A DNA stretch of 64,000 bases, from positions 1-64,000 of the forward strand of contig NZ_WUMO01000005.1 of the NCBI RefSeq assembly GCF_009826975.1, read 5' to 3'. The position numbers were made by a program, and so were the translations under genes. This document shows positions 9,067 to 18,583 of this stretch, in pieces. The stretch's first letter is position 1. Every line of letters begins with the position of its first letter. The notes below the pieces were generated by a model that ran no database searches, was not told the origin of the DNA, and saw only the letters and a list, made by a program, of their open reading frames with translations. This DNA is from Flavobacterium sp. HBTb2-11-1 (GTDB lineage Bacteria > Bacteroidota > Bacteroidia > Flavobacteriales > Flavobacteriaceae).

Positions 9067-9423
9067 ATGTACGAATTACTTTTTTGGAGATATCTAGACG
9101 AAATTTACCTGAATAATCAGGAAGTTTATGAAGCGCTTGTTGAAAAACAAGAAGTTGAAGGTCTGGCTGAACTTCAAGTTGAAGTAATCGTGAATAGAAT
9201 CAATTCTGTTTTTTCAGAATGGGAAAGAGTGGATGAAAATAGCTGGAAGAATCCAAAAGGGAAAGGTGCATTTCAAGTAATTACCACTCCGCAAAGTATA
9301 AAAATTGACTGCTACGGAACAGAAGGAAAAACCATGAATAAATTAGTAGATATCATGGAAGAATTCAAATGCCCGCTTTACGATCCGCAAGTTCCAGAAC
9401 GTTACGATGAAATGAGCGAATAA
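9067..9423 (+). CDS. Conserved hypothetical cytoplasmic protein
   Basis: This protein has 118 residues from the ATG at 9067 (MYELLFWRYLDEIY). An earlier ATG at 9025 is inside the purM terminator. There is no signal peptide or membrane segment. The sequence is acidic with a helical N-terminal half and a probable beta region (GAFQVITTPQSIKIDCYG). I do not recognise a family. Its coding character (regular codon use, no internal stops, position between a terminator and the GH92 promoter region) supports a real gene. Confidence 0.7.
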   Translation: MYELLFWRYLDEIYLNNQEVYEALVEKQEVEGLAELQVEVIVNRINSVFSEWERVDENSWKNPKGKGAFQVITTPQSIKIDCYGTEGKTMNKLVDIMEEFKCPLYDPQVPERYDEMSE

Positions 9424-9568
9424 GTTTTGTTTCAGATTTAAGTTTTAAGTTTTCGGCAAAATTTGGAATTTAGAATCATCAATTAATGAATTATGTTTTT
9501 TAAAAATAGATTTTGTTGTACTTTTCTGCATTAAAAATAACAGAAGCTATTTAACGAAAAACTATACA

Positions 9569-11905
9569 ATGACTAAAACAAAAATTAGCAAATTCCTTTT
9601 TAACATATCGGTTTTAATTCTTTTTTCTACTGCCTTAAATGCACAAAAAAAAGCGGAAGGCAACCGAAATCTAATTCAATACGTAGACCCAATGATTGGT
9701 ACAGCCAAAATGGGGCACACCTATCCAGGCGCAACAGTTCCTTTTGGAAGTGTACAATTGAGCCCAGAAACCGATACCATTGCTTACAGTTTAAACGGAA
9801 AGTATAATGGCGAAGTCTATAAATACTGTGCTGGTTATCAGTACGAAGATAAAACGATTGTAGGTTTCAGCCATACCCATTTCAGCGGAACTGGGCATTC
9901 AGATTTAGGCGATTTCCTGATTATGCCAACAACAGGAAAACTGCAATTAAATCCAGGTGTGGCATCAAAACCTTTATCTGGATATAGATCGGCATTTTCG
10001 CATTCTACGGAAAAAGCTGAACCTGCTTATTATAGCGTTTTTCTGGAAGATCATAAAATAAAGGCAGAATTGACGGCAACAACTCGTGTCGGAATGCATC
10101 AATACACTTTTCCAAAATCTGATGAAGCACACATCATTCTCGATTTAACTTCAGGGATTTATAATTATGATAAAAAGAATGTTTGGACATTTGTTCGTGT
10201 AGAAAACGATACTTTGATAACAGGATATCGTCAGACAAATGGTTGGGCAAGAACTAGAACGGTTTATTTTACAATGTCATTTAATAAACCAATTAAAAAT
10301 TACGGACAAGCAGTTCAAGAAAAAAGCGTTTACAGAGGTTTCTGGGGAAGATTTGATCAAACGAAAAATTTTCCAGAAATGGCAGGACAAAACCTAAAAT
10401 TGTTTTTTGATTTTGATACGAATGAAGGAGAAAAAATCAAAATCAAAATGGCATTGTCGCCTGTGAGTTCTGCGGGAGCATTAGAAAACATGAAAAAAGA
10501 AACACCTGATTGGGATTTCGAAAAAGTAAAAAAGCAAAGTCAGGAAGTTTGGAATAAAGAATTGAATAAAGTTCAGGTTGAAACCACTCAAAAGGAAGAT
10601 TTGGTTAATTTTTATACCGCAATGTATCATGCATTTTTAGGACCAACGGAATACATGGATTTAGACGGAAATTATAAAGGTCTGGATATGAATGTTCATA
10701 AAGCAGAAAGCTTTACCAATTATACCAGTTATTCGCTTTGGGATACGTACCGTGCTTTGCATCCATTATTTAATATTGTGCAGCCAAAAAGAAACGGAGA
10801 TATGGTAAGTTCGATGCTGGCACATTCGAATCAAAGCGTTCATAAAATGCTTCCAATCTGGTCACATTATGCTAACGAGAATTGGTGTATGATTGGCTAT
10901 CATTCTGTTTCGGTTGTGGCAGATGCAATTGTAAAAGGCAATATCAGTTTTGATGCCGAAAAAGCGCTTCAAGCTTGTGTTAATACTGCAAAAGTGCCGT
11001 ATTATGATGGTTTAGAATTTTATATGAATAAAGGCTATGTTCCAGAAGATAAAAATGGCGCTTCGGTTTCTAAAACTTTAGAATATGCTTATGATGATTG
11101 GGCAATCGCTCAGGCAGCAAAGAAATTAGGAAAGACAGCTATTTATAATGAATTCATCAATAGATCTAAAAATTATAAAAATGTTTACGATGAGAAAACA
11201 GGTTTTATGCGTCCAAAATTGAATGACGGAACATTTAAGAAAGAGTTTGATCCATTAGATACCCACGGACAAGGTTTTATTGAAGGGAATTCTTGGAATT
11301 ACAGTCTGTATGTTCCGCAAGATCCTGCCAATATGATTCAATTGATGGGAGGAAATGAGAAATTTAAAGTTCGTTTAGACTCATTATTCAATATGCATCT
11401 TCCAGACAAATATTTTGAAAATACTGAAGATATCACAAGAGACGGGATTATTGGAAATTATGTTCATGGAAATGAGCCTTCGCATCATGTTGTGTACTTG
11501 TACAACTGGACAGATTCTCCGTGGAAAGCGCAAGATAAAATTAGAATGATCTTAAAAAAAATGTACAGAAATGGTGCCGATGGTTTAGGCGGAAATGACG
11601 ATTTCGGACAAATGAGTGCTTGGTATATTTTTAGTAGTTTAGGATTTTATCCAGTTGCTCCAGGTTCTGATGAATATGCATTAGGAAGTCCGCTGATGAA
11701 AAATGCTGTTTTGAATTTAGAAAACGGAAAAACTTTTGAAGTAGAAACCATAAATCAATCAGATAAAAATGTATTTGTTTCAAAAGTACTTTTGAATGGA
11801 AAAGAACTTTCGAGACCTTTCTTGAAACATGAAGATGTTATGAATGGCGGAAAAATTACTTTTTATATGAGCAACAAGCCAAATAAGAAGCAATATCAAA
11901 ATTAG
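9569..11905 (+). CDS. GH92 alpha-mannosidase, secreted
   Basis: The 778-residue protein starts with a Sec signal peptide ending near residue 25 (ALNAQ). Family GH92 enzymes are calcium-dependent exo-alpha-mannosidases, usually acting on alpha-1,2 or related linkages of glycoprotein glycans. Signatures seen are YVDPMIGT at 38-45, PGATVPFGSVQLSP, GFSHTHFSGTGHSDLGD, the IEGNSWNY motif near residue 570, GNEPSHHVVYLYNW and GGNDDFGQMSAWYIF near 672. These last blocks carry the conserved acidic residues of the active site. A -7-like TACTTTTC (9519-9526, one mismatch) lies upstream. It is a stand-alone gene, not in a Sus-type locus. Confidence 0.93.
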   Translation: MTKTKISKFLFNISVLILFSTALNAQKKAEGNRNLIQYVDPMIGTAKMGHTYPGATVPFGSVQLSPETDTIAYSLNGKYNGEVYKYCAGYQYEDKTIVGFSHTHFSGTGHSDLGDFLIMPTTGKLQLNPGVASKPLSGYRSAFSHSTEKAEPAYYSVFLEDHKIKAELTATTRVGMHQYTFPKSDEAHIILDLTSGIYNYDKKNVWTFVRVENDTLITGYRQTNGWARTRTVYFTMSFNKPIKNYGQAVQEKSVYRGFWGRFDQTKNFPEMAGQNLKLFFDFDTNEGEKIKIKMALSPVSSAGALENMKKETPDWDFEKVKKQSQEVWNKELNKVQVETTQKEDLVNFYTAMYHAFLGPTEYMDLDGNYKGLDMNVHKAESFTNYTSYSLWDTYRALHPLFNIVQPKRNGDMVSSMLAHSNQSVHKMLPIWSHYANENWCMIGYHSVSVVADAIVKGNISFDAEKALQACVNTAKVPYYDGLEFYMNKGYVPEDKNGASVSKTLEYAYDDWAIAQAAKKLGKTAIYNEFINRSKNYKNVYDEKTGFMRPKLNDGTFKKEFDPLDTHGQGFIEGNSWNYSLYVPQDPANMIQLMGGNEKFKVRLDSLFNMHLPDKYFENTEDITRDGIIGNYVHGNEPSHHVVYLYNWTDSPWKAQDKIRMILKKMYRNGADGLGGNDDFGQMSAWYIFSSLGFYPVAPGSDEYALGSPLMKNAVLNLENGKTFEVETINQSDKNVFVSKVLLNGKELSRPFLKHEDVMNGGKITFYMSNKPNKKQYQN

Positions 11906-11914
11906 TTTTACATC

Positions 11915-11977
11915 TGTCACCCTGAGCGGAGTCGAAGGGCTTTCTAGCTTGAGGGCTTCGACTCCGCTCAGCCTGAC
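11915..11977. repeat. Palindromic element, CCCTGAGCGGAGTCGAAGG type
   Basis: The arms at 11915-11940 and 11953-11977 are near-perfect reverse complements around a 12-nt loop. The core CCTGAGCGGAGTCGAAGG is far more GC-rich than its surroundings. It is a dispersed palindrome downstream of the GH92 stop codon. Confidence 0.8.
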
Positions 11978-12073
11978 AAAACGATATTATTTTAATTCGT
12001 GAAAATTTGTGAAATTCGTGGCAAAACAATAAAAAACTTCACGAAATTTGCACTTCAAATAAAGACAATCAAT

Positions 12074-12517
12074 ATGAAGATCAATTTAAAATCAGGAATA
12101 GATAAACTGCTTTTCGGAATGAAGCAGAATGACGTAACAGCTGCTTTAGGAAAACCTGATAAAAACTATAAAGACGAAGATGATAACGTAATTTTTGTTT
12201 ACAATGCTCATAAAATGAGATTAACTTTTTATCAGGAAGAAGATCTTAAATTGGGATATATTGTAGCTTCAAGTAATGACTTAGAAGTTTTCGGATTCAA
12301 ATTAATCGGAAGAAAAATTGCTGATGTAAAGAAAGATTTCGCTGCAAAAGGAATCAATAAATACAATCAAGAGACTTTTGATACTTTTGAAAACTATTTC
12401 AACGAAGACAATTGGTTTATCCTTCAAACAGAATTTGATGAGGTAGTGAAGTTTGAAATTGGAGCGATCATCAACAACAAAGATGAGTTTGATTGGAAAT
12501 TTCCTGTGAAGAAATAG
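12074..12517 (+). CDS. Conserved hypothetical protein, 147 residues
   Basis: The start is placed at 12074 (MKINLKSGIDKLLFGMKQ); a longer frame from 11999 runs through the half copy of the gccacgaatt repeat at 11996-12025. The protein is cytoplasmic, acidic and has no membrane segment. The opening GIDKLLFGMKQNDVTAALGKPD recalls the GMxxxEVxxxLGxP pattern of BamE/SmpA-like folds, but there is no signal peptide and I cannot assign a family. It is followed by an inverted repeat and a strong bidirectional terminator. Confidence 0.7.
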   Translation: MKINLKSGIDKLLFGMKQNDVTAALGKPDKNYKDEDDNVIFVYNAHKMRLTFYQEEDLKLGYIVASSNDLEVFGFKLIGRKIADVKKDFAAKGINKYNQETFDTFENYFNEDNWFILQTEFDEVVKFEIGAIINNKDEFDWKFPVKK

Positions 12518-12525
12518 GTATAATA

Positions 12526-12628
12526 TTGTCATCCTGACGGAGGAAGGATCACACAAGAAACTCCACAAAGTATATTTGATAATCTTTGACGATTAGCAAG
12601 TGCGATCCTTCGTTCCTCAGGATGACAA
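12526..12628. repeat. Inverted repeat, GTCATCCTGACGGAGGAAGGATC type
   Basis: The arms at 12526-12550 and 12604-12628 pair with few mismatches across a 53-nt spacer. This is a second family of dispersed palindromes, with core GTCATCCTGA, between the hypothetical gene and the terminator. Confidence 0.75.
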
Positions 12629-12629
12629 A

Positions 12630-12670
12630 GCATAAAAAAAACCGACAATCACTTGTCGGTTTTTTTATGC
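12630..12670. terminator. Strong bidirectional terminator
   Basis: The perfect arms, from GCATAAAAAAACCGACAA to its reverse complement, enclose the loop TCAC. It carries T-runs on both strands and separates the plus-strand hypothetical gene from the convergent M61 peptidase gene. Confidence 0.9.
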
Positions 12671-12682
12671 TTTAAAAGGAAA

Positions 12683-14539
12683 TTAACCTTTTAACCATGC
12701 ATTTTTAAGTTTCTCTTTTGAAGCATCAGTGGCTTTAAAAGTTTCAGCTTCTTCAAATGGCAGTTTTACGGTTCCTTTAATGGTCTCTTCTTTTCCGCCA
12801 CGTTTTACTTTCAAAGTAATTGGATCATTATCTTTCCAGTTTTCGCTTTCAGTAATCAAATCATAAATGTTATCCAAATTGTATGCTTTATTATTTACAG
12901 CTAAGATTTTATCGCCACCTTTTAAATTCAAGTTTTTGTAAAATTCAACAGATTCTGAATCTGGGCGAACAGCGATTTCTTTTGTTGCTTTATCAACCGT
13001 AATGTATGGAGTTTGCCCTTTAATAAACGGATTTCCAGATTTTTTCTCCATTGCTTTTGTAACACCAACTTTAGCTAGGTAAAAGTCGTACGGAATTGGA
13101 GTAGTTCCAGCTACATATTTGTTTAAAAATTCTCCAACTTCAGGATAAGTCAAAGAAGTGATTTTAGCAAATAATTCATCGTCATTGAACGGTTTTTCAA
13201 CTCCGTATTCATCAGATAGCTTGTGCATTAGATCCAAAATACCTCTTTCGCCATTGCTTTTTTCTCTAATGATAATGTCAATGCACATTCCGATTAAAGC
13301 TCCTTTTTGGTATACATTTAAATATTGGTCTTTATAAGGCTGTTCCAATACATTTTTACTCATTACCGTAAATGACATTGTATCATCCAACTGTTTAGAT
13401 TGTGCAATCTTGTCGGCAATACGAGTGTAGAATTCAGCTTCGTCAATCAAACCTTGGTTGATTTGGAAAAGATTAGCAAAATATTCTGTTACACCTTCAT
13501 ACATCCATAAATGTTCAGACATTTTTGGCGCATTGTAATCAAAATACTGAATTTCTTTTGAGTGAATAGTTAATGGCGTAACAATATGGAAGAACTCGTG
13601 AGAAACCACATCTTTCATAGATTCTACCAATTTTTCTTTTGGCATAGATTCTGGCAACACTACAGTTGTAGCAGTTGGGTGCTCTAAAGCTCCAAAACCG
13701 TGCGCATCGTCTTTTGCCATGCTTGACAAGTACAATAACACAGTATATTTTTTAGTAGAATTTACTTTTCCTAAAAAGTTTTTCTGTGCTGTCATCATCG
13801 TTTTCATCTCTGGAGTAATGCTCTCAGCAGTATATTTTCCAGTCGGCGAGTACACCGCAATTAAAATGTCCATTCCGTTTACATTGAAAGTAGTGTAATC
13901 TGGTTTAGAATACATAATTGGGTTTTCTACCAAAATAGCATAACGAGAAGTCGTGAACACATCAGAGGTATTGCTTGCATCTTGATCGGTCATAGAAGTT
14001 GCGCCCCAAAGTGTTTCAGGATGTGTGATAGTAACTTTGTACGGAACATCTAATTTATCTTGAAAATAGCCTACAAATCCATGCGTATTAACCATGAAAT
14101 TTTTTCCGGCATCGATATTTGTTCCTGCTGGAGAGAAAACGTCATCGTTTCCAAATCCAGTTCCTTTTTCAGTATCGAAAGTATCGTTTACTAAATAAGT
14201 GATTCTTTTTAACGTTTTTGCGTTTGAAATAGACCAAGAATTATCGTCTAATCTTTTTACTGTAAGCGGATTCCCTTTCGCATCAAATGCTCTGAAATCT
14301 TCAGAATACTTTCCGTAATTATCTGTTGAATAAGTTCCAGGAACGGTTTTCGGAATGCTATAAACAATTTCATCCGTTTTAATAGCTGGAGGAGTAACAG
14401 TTACTAAAACTTTATCGTCTTTAACATCGGTTAAATTGATATTAACTTCAACTATATTGCTTTTTGCGGCTCCAGTGCTCCCTGTTTTACAGCTCCAAAA
14501 AGTGACCGCTAGAGCTAAGGTGTAAAGTATTTTTTTCAT
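12683..14539 (-). CDS. M61 family metallopeptidase with PDZ domain, lipoprotein
   Basis: This is a 618-residue membrane-anchored zinc peptidase, glycyl-aminopeptidase-like. A lipoprotein signal peptide ends at Cys17 (WSC). The zinc site is HEFFH at 314-318 with the third ligand Glu348 in MYEGVTEYF, and the surrounding WMYEGVTEYFANL block is typical of M61. A PDZ domain lies at about residues 505-590 (NLNLKGGDKILAVNNKAY). The N-terminal 200 residues form the beta-rich domain of the family. It is probably periplasmic or outer-membrane facing. It is monocistronic between two terminators. Confidence 0.92.
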   Translation of the reverse strand: MKKILYTLALAVTFWSCKTGSTGAAKSNIVEVNINLTDVKDDKVLVTVTPPAIKTDEIVYSIPKTVPGTYSTDNYGKYSEDFRAFDAKGNPLTVKRLDDNSWSISNAKTLKRITYLVNDTFDTEKGTGFGNDDVFSPAGTNIDAGKNFMVNTHGFVGYFQDKLDVPYKVTITHPETLWGATSMTDQDASNTSDVFTTSRYAILVENPIMYSKPDYTTFNVNGMDILIAVYSPTGKYTAESITPEMKTMMTAQKNFLGKVNSTKKYTVLLYLSSMAKDDAHGFGALEHPTATTVVLPESMPKEKLVESMKDVVSHEFFHIVTPLTIHSKEIQYFDYNAPKMSEHLWMYEGVTEYFANLFQINQGLIDEAEFYTRIADKIAQSKQLDDTMSFTVMSKNVLEQPYKDQYLNVYQKGALIGMCIDIIIREKSNGERGILDLMHKLSDEYGVEKPFNDDELFAKITSLTYPEVGEFLNKYVAGTTPIPYDFYLAKVGVTKAMEKKSGNPFIKGQTPYITVDKATKEIAVRPDSESVEFYKNLNLKGGDKILAVNNKAYNLDNIYDLITESENWKDNDPITLKVKRGGKEETIKGTVKLPFEEAETFKATDASKEKLKNAWLKG

Positions 14540-14614
14540 TTGTATATGTTTAGTTAATTATATTTGACACAAAAAGTGACGAAAAGTTACTGAAAAATAA
14601 CATTATTTTAAAAA

Positions 14615-14642
14615 TAAAAAAAACTCCTGAAAAAACAGGAGC
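14615..14642 (-). terminator. Terminator of the DUF2805 gene
   Basis: On the minus strand, CTCCTG and CAGGAG arms around a 6-nt loop are followed by a run of eight T. It lies directly after the stop codon of the gene at 14649-14927. Confidence 0.75.
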
Positions 14643-14648
14643 TTTATG

Positions 14649-14927
14649 TTAGTCTAATTTATTCTTGATATAATATTTTCCGTCCAAATCTTCATCAAAA
14701 TCATCTATTTTTACTGGTTTTGGTTTCGGTTTATTTGCAATTGCCTTCTTTTTCCACATTTCAAATTTTTCAAGAGGCATTTTCTTTTTCATGAGGTCTA
14801 GGACTTCTTTTTCTGCCAATCCAAATTCTTTTTTTATAATTTCAAATGGATTTCTTTCTTCTAAAGCTAACGAAACAAGTCTTTCGGTTTGTTCCGGAGT
14901 TAATTCTTTGCGGCTACTCTTTTTCAT
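14649..14927 (-). CDS. DUF2805 / TIGR03643 family protein
   Basis: This is a small basic protein of 92 residues. The core LTPEQTERLVSLALEERNPFEIIKKEFGL followed by EVLDLMKKKMPLEKFEMWKKK fits the DUF2805 pattern, in which a helix-turn-helix-like segment precedes a conserved FxxWRxR-type motif. In this copy the motif reads FEMWKKK. The last 25 residues are lysine/proline-rich then acidic. No function is established for the family; a nucleic-acid-binding role is only a guess from the fold and charge. Confidence 0.75.
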   Translation of the reverse strand: MKKSSRKELTPEQTERLVSLALEERNPFEIIKKEFGLAEKEVLDLMKKKMPLEKFEMWKKKAIANKPKPKPVKIDDFDEDLDGKYYIKNKLD

Positions 14928-15048
14928 CTCGTGAAAATTAATTCAAAATAGGGTGTTAATTATTAATAGATTGATTTTCAATTCTTGTATCAATATTAAA
15001 AAAAAAAATAATAAGTTGGTTCAGGAAAGTGCACTTTTTTTAGAGAAT

Positions 15049-15876
15049 TTAGCTGTTTTTGAAGGATCTTGATTTTTGAAATGGAATTTTTAACAGATTC
15101 TTCAATTCATTATTTTCTTCAGGAAGCATATGAGTATCTACACCATATACGAGCTGATCTTTGGGCAAATAGGTGAAAGTTCCAAAAAGTCTGTCCCAGA
15201 CAGAAAAAATATTTCCATAATTGCTATCTGTGTATGGCAATACATAATGATGATGCACTTTATGCATATTCGGAGAAACAATAAAATAGCTTAAGAAAAC
15301 GTCTAATTTTTCTGGAAGCGAAATATTGGCGTGATTAAATTGTGAAGCGATAACCGATAATGACTGATATAGAAAAACCATCCACATTGGAGTCCCAACA
15401 ATTAAAACGCCTAAAGTGGTAAAAACAAAACGGACTACGCTTTCTCCCGGATGATGTCTATTTGCTGTTGTGGTGTCGATCCAAGTGTCGGTATGGTGCA
15501 CTAAATGGAATTGCCAAAGAATTTTTACTTTATGTTCTACCAAATGAGCTAAATAGGCTCCAATTAAATCCAAAAGCAATAATCCAATTATGGTATAAAG
15601 CCAGAGAGGCATTTGTGGAAGCCATTGGAGAATTCCAAAATTATTTTCGATTGTCCAAGCGGCAGTTTTTATTAAGATAAAAGCAAGAATAAAGTTGACT
15701 ACAATGGTGGTGAAGGTAAAAAAGAAGTTTATTCCAGCGTGAGGCCATTTTTTATATTGCATTTTAAACAAAGGAAAACTGTTTTCAATAAGCCAGAAAA
15801 TAGTAATGCCGCCCACTAGAATAAGGCTTCTATGCGACGATGGAATCGTACTGAAATAAGAAATGATTTCGTTCAT
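15049..15876 (-). CDS. Fatty acid hydroxylase / sterol desaturase family membrane protein
   Basis: The start is placed at 15876 (MNEIISYFSTIPSS), giving 275 residues. An earlier ATG at 15927 overlaps the terminator of the next gene upstream. There are about five membrane segments and the eight-histidine di-iron signature: HLVEH, HLVHHTD and MHKVHHHY, plus NRHHPGE. Members hydroxylate or desaturate lipids at the membrane. The substrate is unknown; carotenoid, fatty acid and hopanoid substrates are all possible in flavobacteria. Confidence 0.88.
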   Translation of the reverse strand: MNEIISYFSTIPSSHRSLILVGGITIFWLIENSFPLFKMQYKKWPHAGINFFFTFTTIVVNFILAFILIKTAAWTIENNFGILQWLPQMPLWLYTIIGLLLLDLIGAYLAHLVEHKVKILWQFHLVHHTDTWIDTTTANRHHPGESVVRFVFTTLGVLIVGTPMWMVFLYQSLSVIASQFNHANISLPEKLDVFLSYFIVSPNMHKVHHHYVLPYTDSNYGNIFSVWDRLFGTFTYLPKDQLVYGVDTHMLPEENNELKNLLKIPFQKSRSFKNS

Positions 15877-15923
15877 AATACATACATATTTGAGATGAAA
15901 TAAAATTTTCTTGTCGATTTTAT

Positions 15924-15969
15924 CCAAAAAAAGAGAAAATCAAATATAAATATATCAGATTTTCTCTTT
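15924..15969 (-). terminator. Terminator of the GlsB/YeaQ gene
   Basis: The arms AAAGAGAAAATC and GATTTTCTCTTT enclose a 16-nt loop and are followed by a T-run on the minus strand. It lies about 30 bases after the stop of the gene at 16001-16240. Confidence 0.75.
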
Positions 15970-16000
15970 CGATTTCAATTATGTACCAACTAATTGACTA

Positions 16001-16240
16001 TTATTTTTTGATGAGGCTGATTATAAATAATAAAACCCAAGCACCACCTACGGCAATCAGAATTTGCCAGAGAAGGCCGCCGCCTCCAATACCAAGTTTT
16101 CCGGCAATCCATCCGCCGATAAATCCGCCTATGATTCCGACTACAATATTGCCAAGTAATCCAAAACCAGAACCTTTCCAGATTTGACCAGCTAGCCAGC
16201 CTGAGATTGCGCCAATAAGTAAGAAGTATAAAAATCCCAT
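16001..16240 (-). CDS. GlsB/YeaQ/YmgE family stress membrane protein
   Basis: This 79-residue protein has three glycine-rich membrane segments (LLIGAISGWLAGQ, IIGGFIGGWIAGKLG and a C-terminal AVGGAWVLLFIISL). This is the transglycosylase-associated protein family, small inner-membrane proteins often induced by stress; the molecular role is unknown. It lies 43 bases after aqpZ on the same strand, ends at a terminator and is likely co-transcribed with aqpZ. Confidence 0.9.
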   Translation of the reverse strand: MGFLYFLLIGAISGWLAGQIWKGSGFGLLGNIVVGIIGGFIGGWIAGKLGIGGGGLLWQILIAVGGAWVLLFIISLIKK

Positions 16241-16283
16241 GATTTGTTCTTGAATTATTTGTTAATGATTTCTTTGTGTAATA

Positions 16284-16991
16284 TTAAGCTTCAGCATGAT
16301 TTTGAAGCAGTGTCTTATAAAGGAAACCAGCCGCTAATGCACCAAGAATAGGGGCGACCCAAAACAGCCAAACCTGAGATAATGGCTCTCCGCCAACAAA
16401 AATAGCTTGAGATAATGATCTCGCAGGATTTACAGAAGTATTCGTAATTGGGATACTGATTAAGTGTATTAAAGTCAACGCTAAACCAATTGCAATTCCA
16501 GCAAATCTTCCGTTTGCAAATTTATCGGTTGCACCTAAGATCACTAATAAGAAGAATAAAGTGAGTACAAATTCTGCAATAAAAGCAGATTGTAACGAAT
16601 AACCATCAGGAGAAAAAGCTCCAAAACCATTAGATGCAAAGGCTCCTGCTTTTGTATTGTCTATTGCAAAGCCAGCTTTTCCAGAAGCTATTGTGTATAA
16701 AGTTCCAGCAGCTGCGGCAGCTCCCACACATTGCGCAATGATGTAAGGAATAAGATCTTTGGCAGAAAATCTTCCGCCAGCCCATAAACCAAAAGAAACC
16801 GCTGGATTAAAATGACCGCCAGAAATGTGACCAACAGCGTATGCCATTGTAAGTACCGTTAAACCAAAAGCAAGAGCAACACCTGCAAATCCGATTCCTA
16901 AATCTGGAATTCCTGCAGCAAAAATTGCGCTTCCGCATCCGCCAAAAACAAGCCAATAAGTCCCAAAAAACTCTGCAAATAATTTTTTCAT
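16284..16991 (-). CDS. aqpZ: Aquaporin Z
   Basis: This 235-residue channel has six membrane segments and the two NPA loops, NPAVSFG at 62-68 and NPARSL in the second half. The second loop region ([16 protein letters not shown]) with its upstream histidine and the arginine after NPA matches the narrow, water-selective AqpZ filter and not a glycerol facilitator. It conducts water across the inner membrane. Downstream is the small GlsB/YeaQ protein and upstream a DoxX protein, all on the same strand with short gaps, suggesting a membrane or osmotic stress operon. Confidence 0.93.
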   Translation of the reverse strand: MKKLFAEFFGTYWLVFGGCGSAIFAAGIPDLGIGFAGVALAFGLTVLTMAYAVGHISGGHFNPAVSFGLWAGGRFSAKDLIPYIIAQCVGAAAAAGTLYTIASGKAGFAIDNTKAGAFASNGFGAFSPDGYSLQSAFIAEFVLTLFFLLVILGATDKFANGRFAGIAIGLALTLIHLISIPITNTSVNPARSLSQAIFVGGEPLSQVWLFWVAPILGALAAGFLYKTLLQNHAEA

Positions 16992-17016
16992 AATAAAATA
17001 ATTTAAAGGTTAATGT

Positions 17017-17373
17017 TTAGAATGTATATTGGTAAGCCCAATAAATCAAAACAATTTGTAAGGGCAAACGTACAAATAAAATCCATCTTGGTAAACCAAA
17101 ACCTGCTTTTTTATTTTGAAACATGTACAAATTAGCAGGGAAAACAGCAATTAATAGCATTATAATTCCCCAGGCGGCAAAATGTGATAAAAAAGGCAGG
17201 AGCAGAAAGATGCCTAAAATGATTTCGGCGGCACCACTTAAAATATTTATTAATTTGGGGTCTTTAAATACAGGCGGAATGATTTTGATGTACATTCCAG
17301 GTTTTCTAAAATGATTTAGCCCAGCAAGAATATATAAGGAAGCCATTAAATACAAATGCCAAGGTAAAATCAT
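17017..17373 (-). CDS. DoxX family membrane protein
   Basis: This 118-residue protein has four membrane segments and the DoxX-like start YILAGLNHFRKPGMY and the motif LSGAAEIILGIFLLLP. DoxX-like proteins are small quinone-linked or uncharacterised membrane proteins. It lies 25 bases upstream of aqpZ in the same direction. A -7-like TAATTTCG (one mismatch) lies upstream. Confidence 0.82.
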   Translation of the reverse strand: MILPWHLYLMASLYILAGLNHFRKPGMYIKIIPPVFKDPKLINILSGAAEIILGIFLLLPFLSHFAAWGIIMLLIAVFPANLYMFQNKKAGFGLPRWILFVRLPLQIVLIYWAYQYTF

Positions 17374-17460
17374 GATATTTAGTTGTTTATCGCGAAATTA
17401 TAAAAAAATTAACAATTATTGCATTACAGAACTGTTTTTTTTAATAATGCTTATTTAGAG

Positions 17461-18360
17461 CTATCTTTTTGGTTTGAAATTTACATTCATAATAATAATG
17501 GCAAGAATGATCAATATAATTCCAACCCATTGAGAAAAGATTACTTTTTCGTTTAGTAGAACATACGCCATCATTACAGAAACTGGCAGTTCAAGCGCAG
17601 AGACAATACTTCCTAATCCAATTCCCGTTAAAGGAAACCCCGCAGTCATTAAGAGTGGCGGAATTATAGTTCCGAATAATGACAATACAATTCCCCATTT
17701 TAAAAAAATGTCAAGGTTAAAAGCCGTTACCTGTGTTGCAAATGCAAACGAAAAAACAATAATGGCACCACCTAAAAGCATGTAAAGGCTTCTTTGCGCT
17801 GATGAAATTTCGGTTGCGACACGATTTGCAGTAAACATTGTCGTAGTGAAAGAAGCTGCTGCCAGCATTCCCCAAACAAGACCTCTCCAGTCTAATTCGA
17901 TATCATTATTAATAATATTGGTTGCTAAAACGGTTCCAAAAAGAACTATAAAAACCGCAATGACTTTTTGTTTTGAAGGCAGTTTTTTTTCTAAAATCAT
18001 TTCTAATAAAACTCCCATCCAGACAGTTTGCATCAATAAAACGATTCCGATAGAAACAGGAATGTACTTTACGGCCAAGTAGTAGAATAAGCTTGTCATT
18101 CCTAATGAAGTTCCTGCAAGCATTAAGTTGAAAATGTTTTTTGGAGATGCTTTTACGGCTGTATTTTTGTTTTTAATACGCTGAAAAAGATTGATTATAA
18201 GAATACCTAGAATTCCGTAAATAAATTGTGAGGTTGTGACTTCTGCAGTTGTGTATCCTTCAGAATAAGCCATTTTTACAAATGTGGCCAACATTCCGTA
18301 AGTGGTTGCTCCCAAAGCAACAAGAAAAACACCTTTTAATACATTATTTTGCGACGTCAT
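17461..18360 (-). CDS. EamA/DMT family transporter
   Basis: This 299-residue protein has ten membrane segments arranged as two EamA repeats (about residues 10-140 and 155-292). The second repeat ends with the typical SALELPVSVMMAYVLLNEKVIFSQWVGIILI block. Family members export amino acids or metabolites; the substrate cannot be read from the sequence. It is the first gene of a minus-strand run toward DoxX and aqpZ, 87 bases upstream of the DoxX start. Confidence 0.88.
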   Translation of the reverse strand: MTSQNNVLKGVFLVALGATTYGMLATFVKMAYSEGYTTAEVTTSQFIYGILGILIINLFQRIKNKNTAVKASPKNIFNLMLAGTSLGMTSLFYYLAVKYIPVSIGIVLLMQTVWMGVLLEMILEKKLPSKQKVIAVFIVLFGTVLATNIINNDIELDWRGLVWGMLAAASFTTTMFTANRVATEISSAQRSLYMLLGGAIIVFSFAFATQVTAFNLDIFLKWGIVLSLFGTIIPPLLMTAGFPLTGIGLGSIVSALELPVSVMMAYVLLNEKVIFSQWVGIILIILAIIIMNVNFKPKR

Positions 18361-18510
18361 AAATTATCTGTTTTTAAAAAATTAAGCTGGCAAAGGTAAG
18401 CTATTTTGTTTAGGATTCTATCGTACTATGTTGAAAATAGTAATTAAATGGCAACAAAATCGATTTTTAAACTCTTGAATTAAGAATTCTTCAAAAAGTG
18501 AAAATGCTAT

Positions 18511-18550
18511 AAAATAGAAAAGCCATCAAAAATAATTCTGATGGCTTTTT
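18511..18550 (-). terminator. Terminator of the gldI operon
   Basis: The arms AAAAGCCATCA and TGATGGCTTTT enclose a 10-nt loop, downstream of the last isomerase gene on the minus strand. The T-run is short (TTTT). Confidence 0.75.
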
Positions 18551-18583
18551 AGATTTATAAAAAATGAATCTTCTCTTTTCTAA

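Noticed and set aside
11999..12073. Upstream ATG-like start for the gene at 12074
   Set aside because: It reads through a dispersed gccacgaatt repeat, which is unlikely to be coding.
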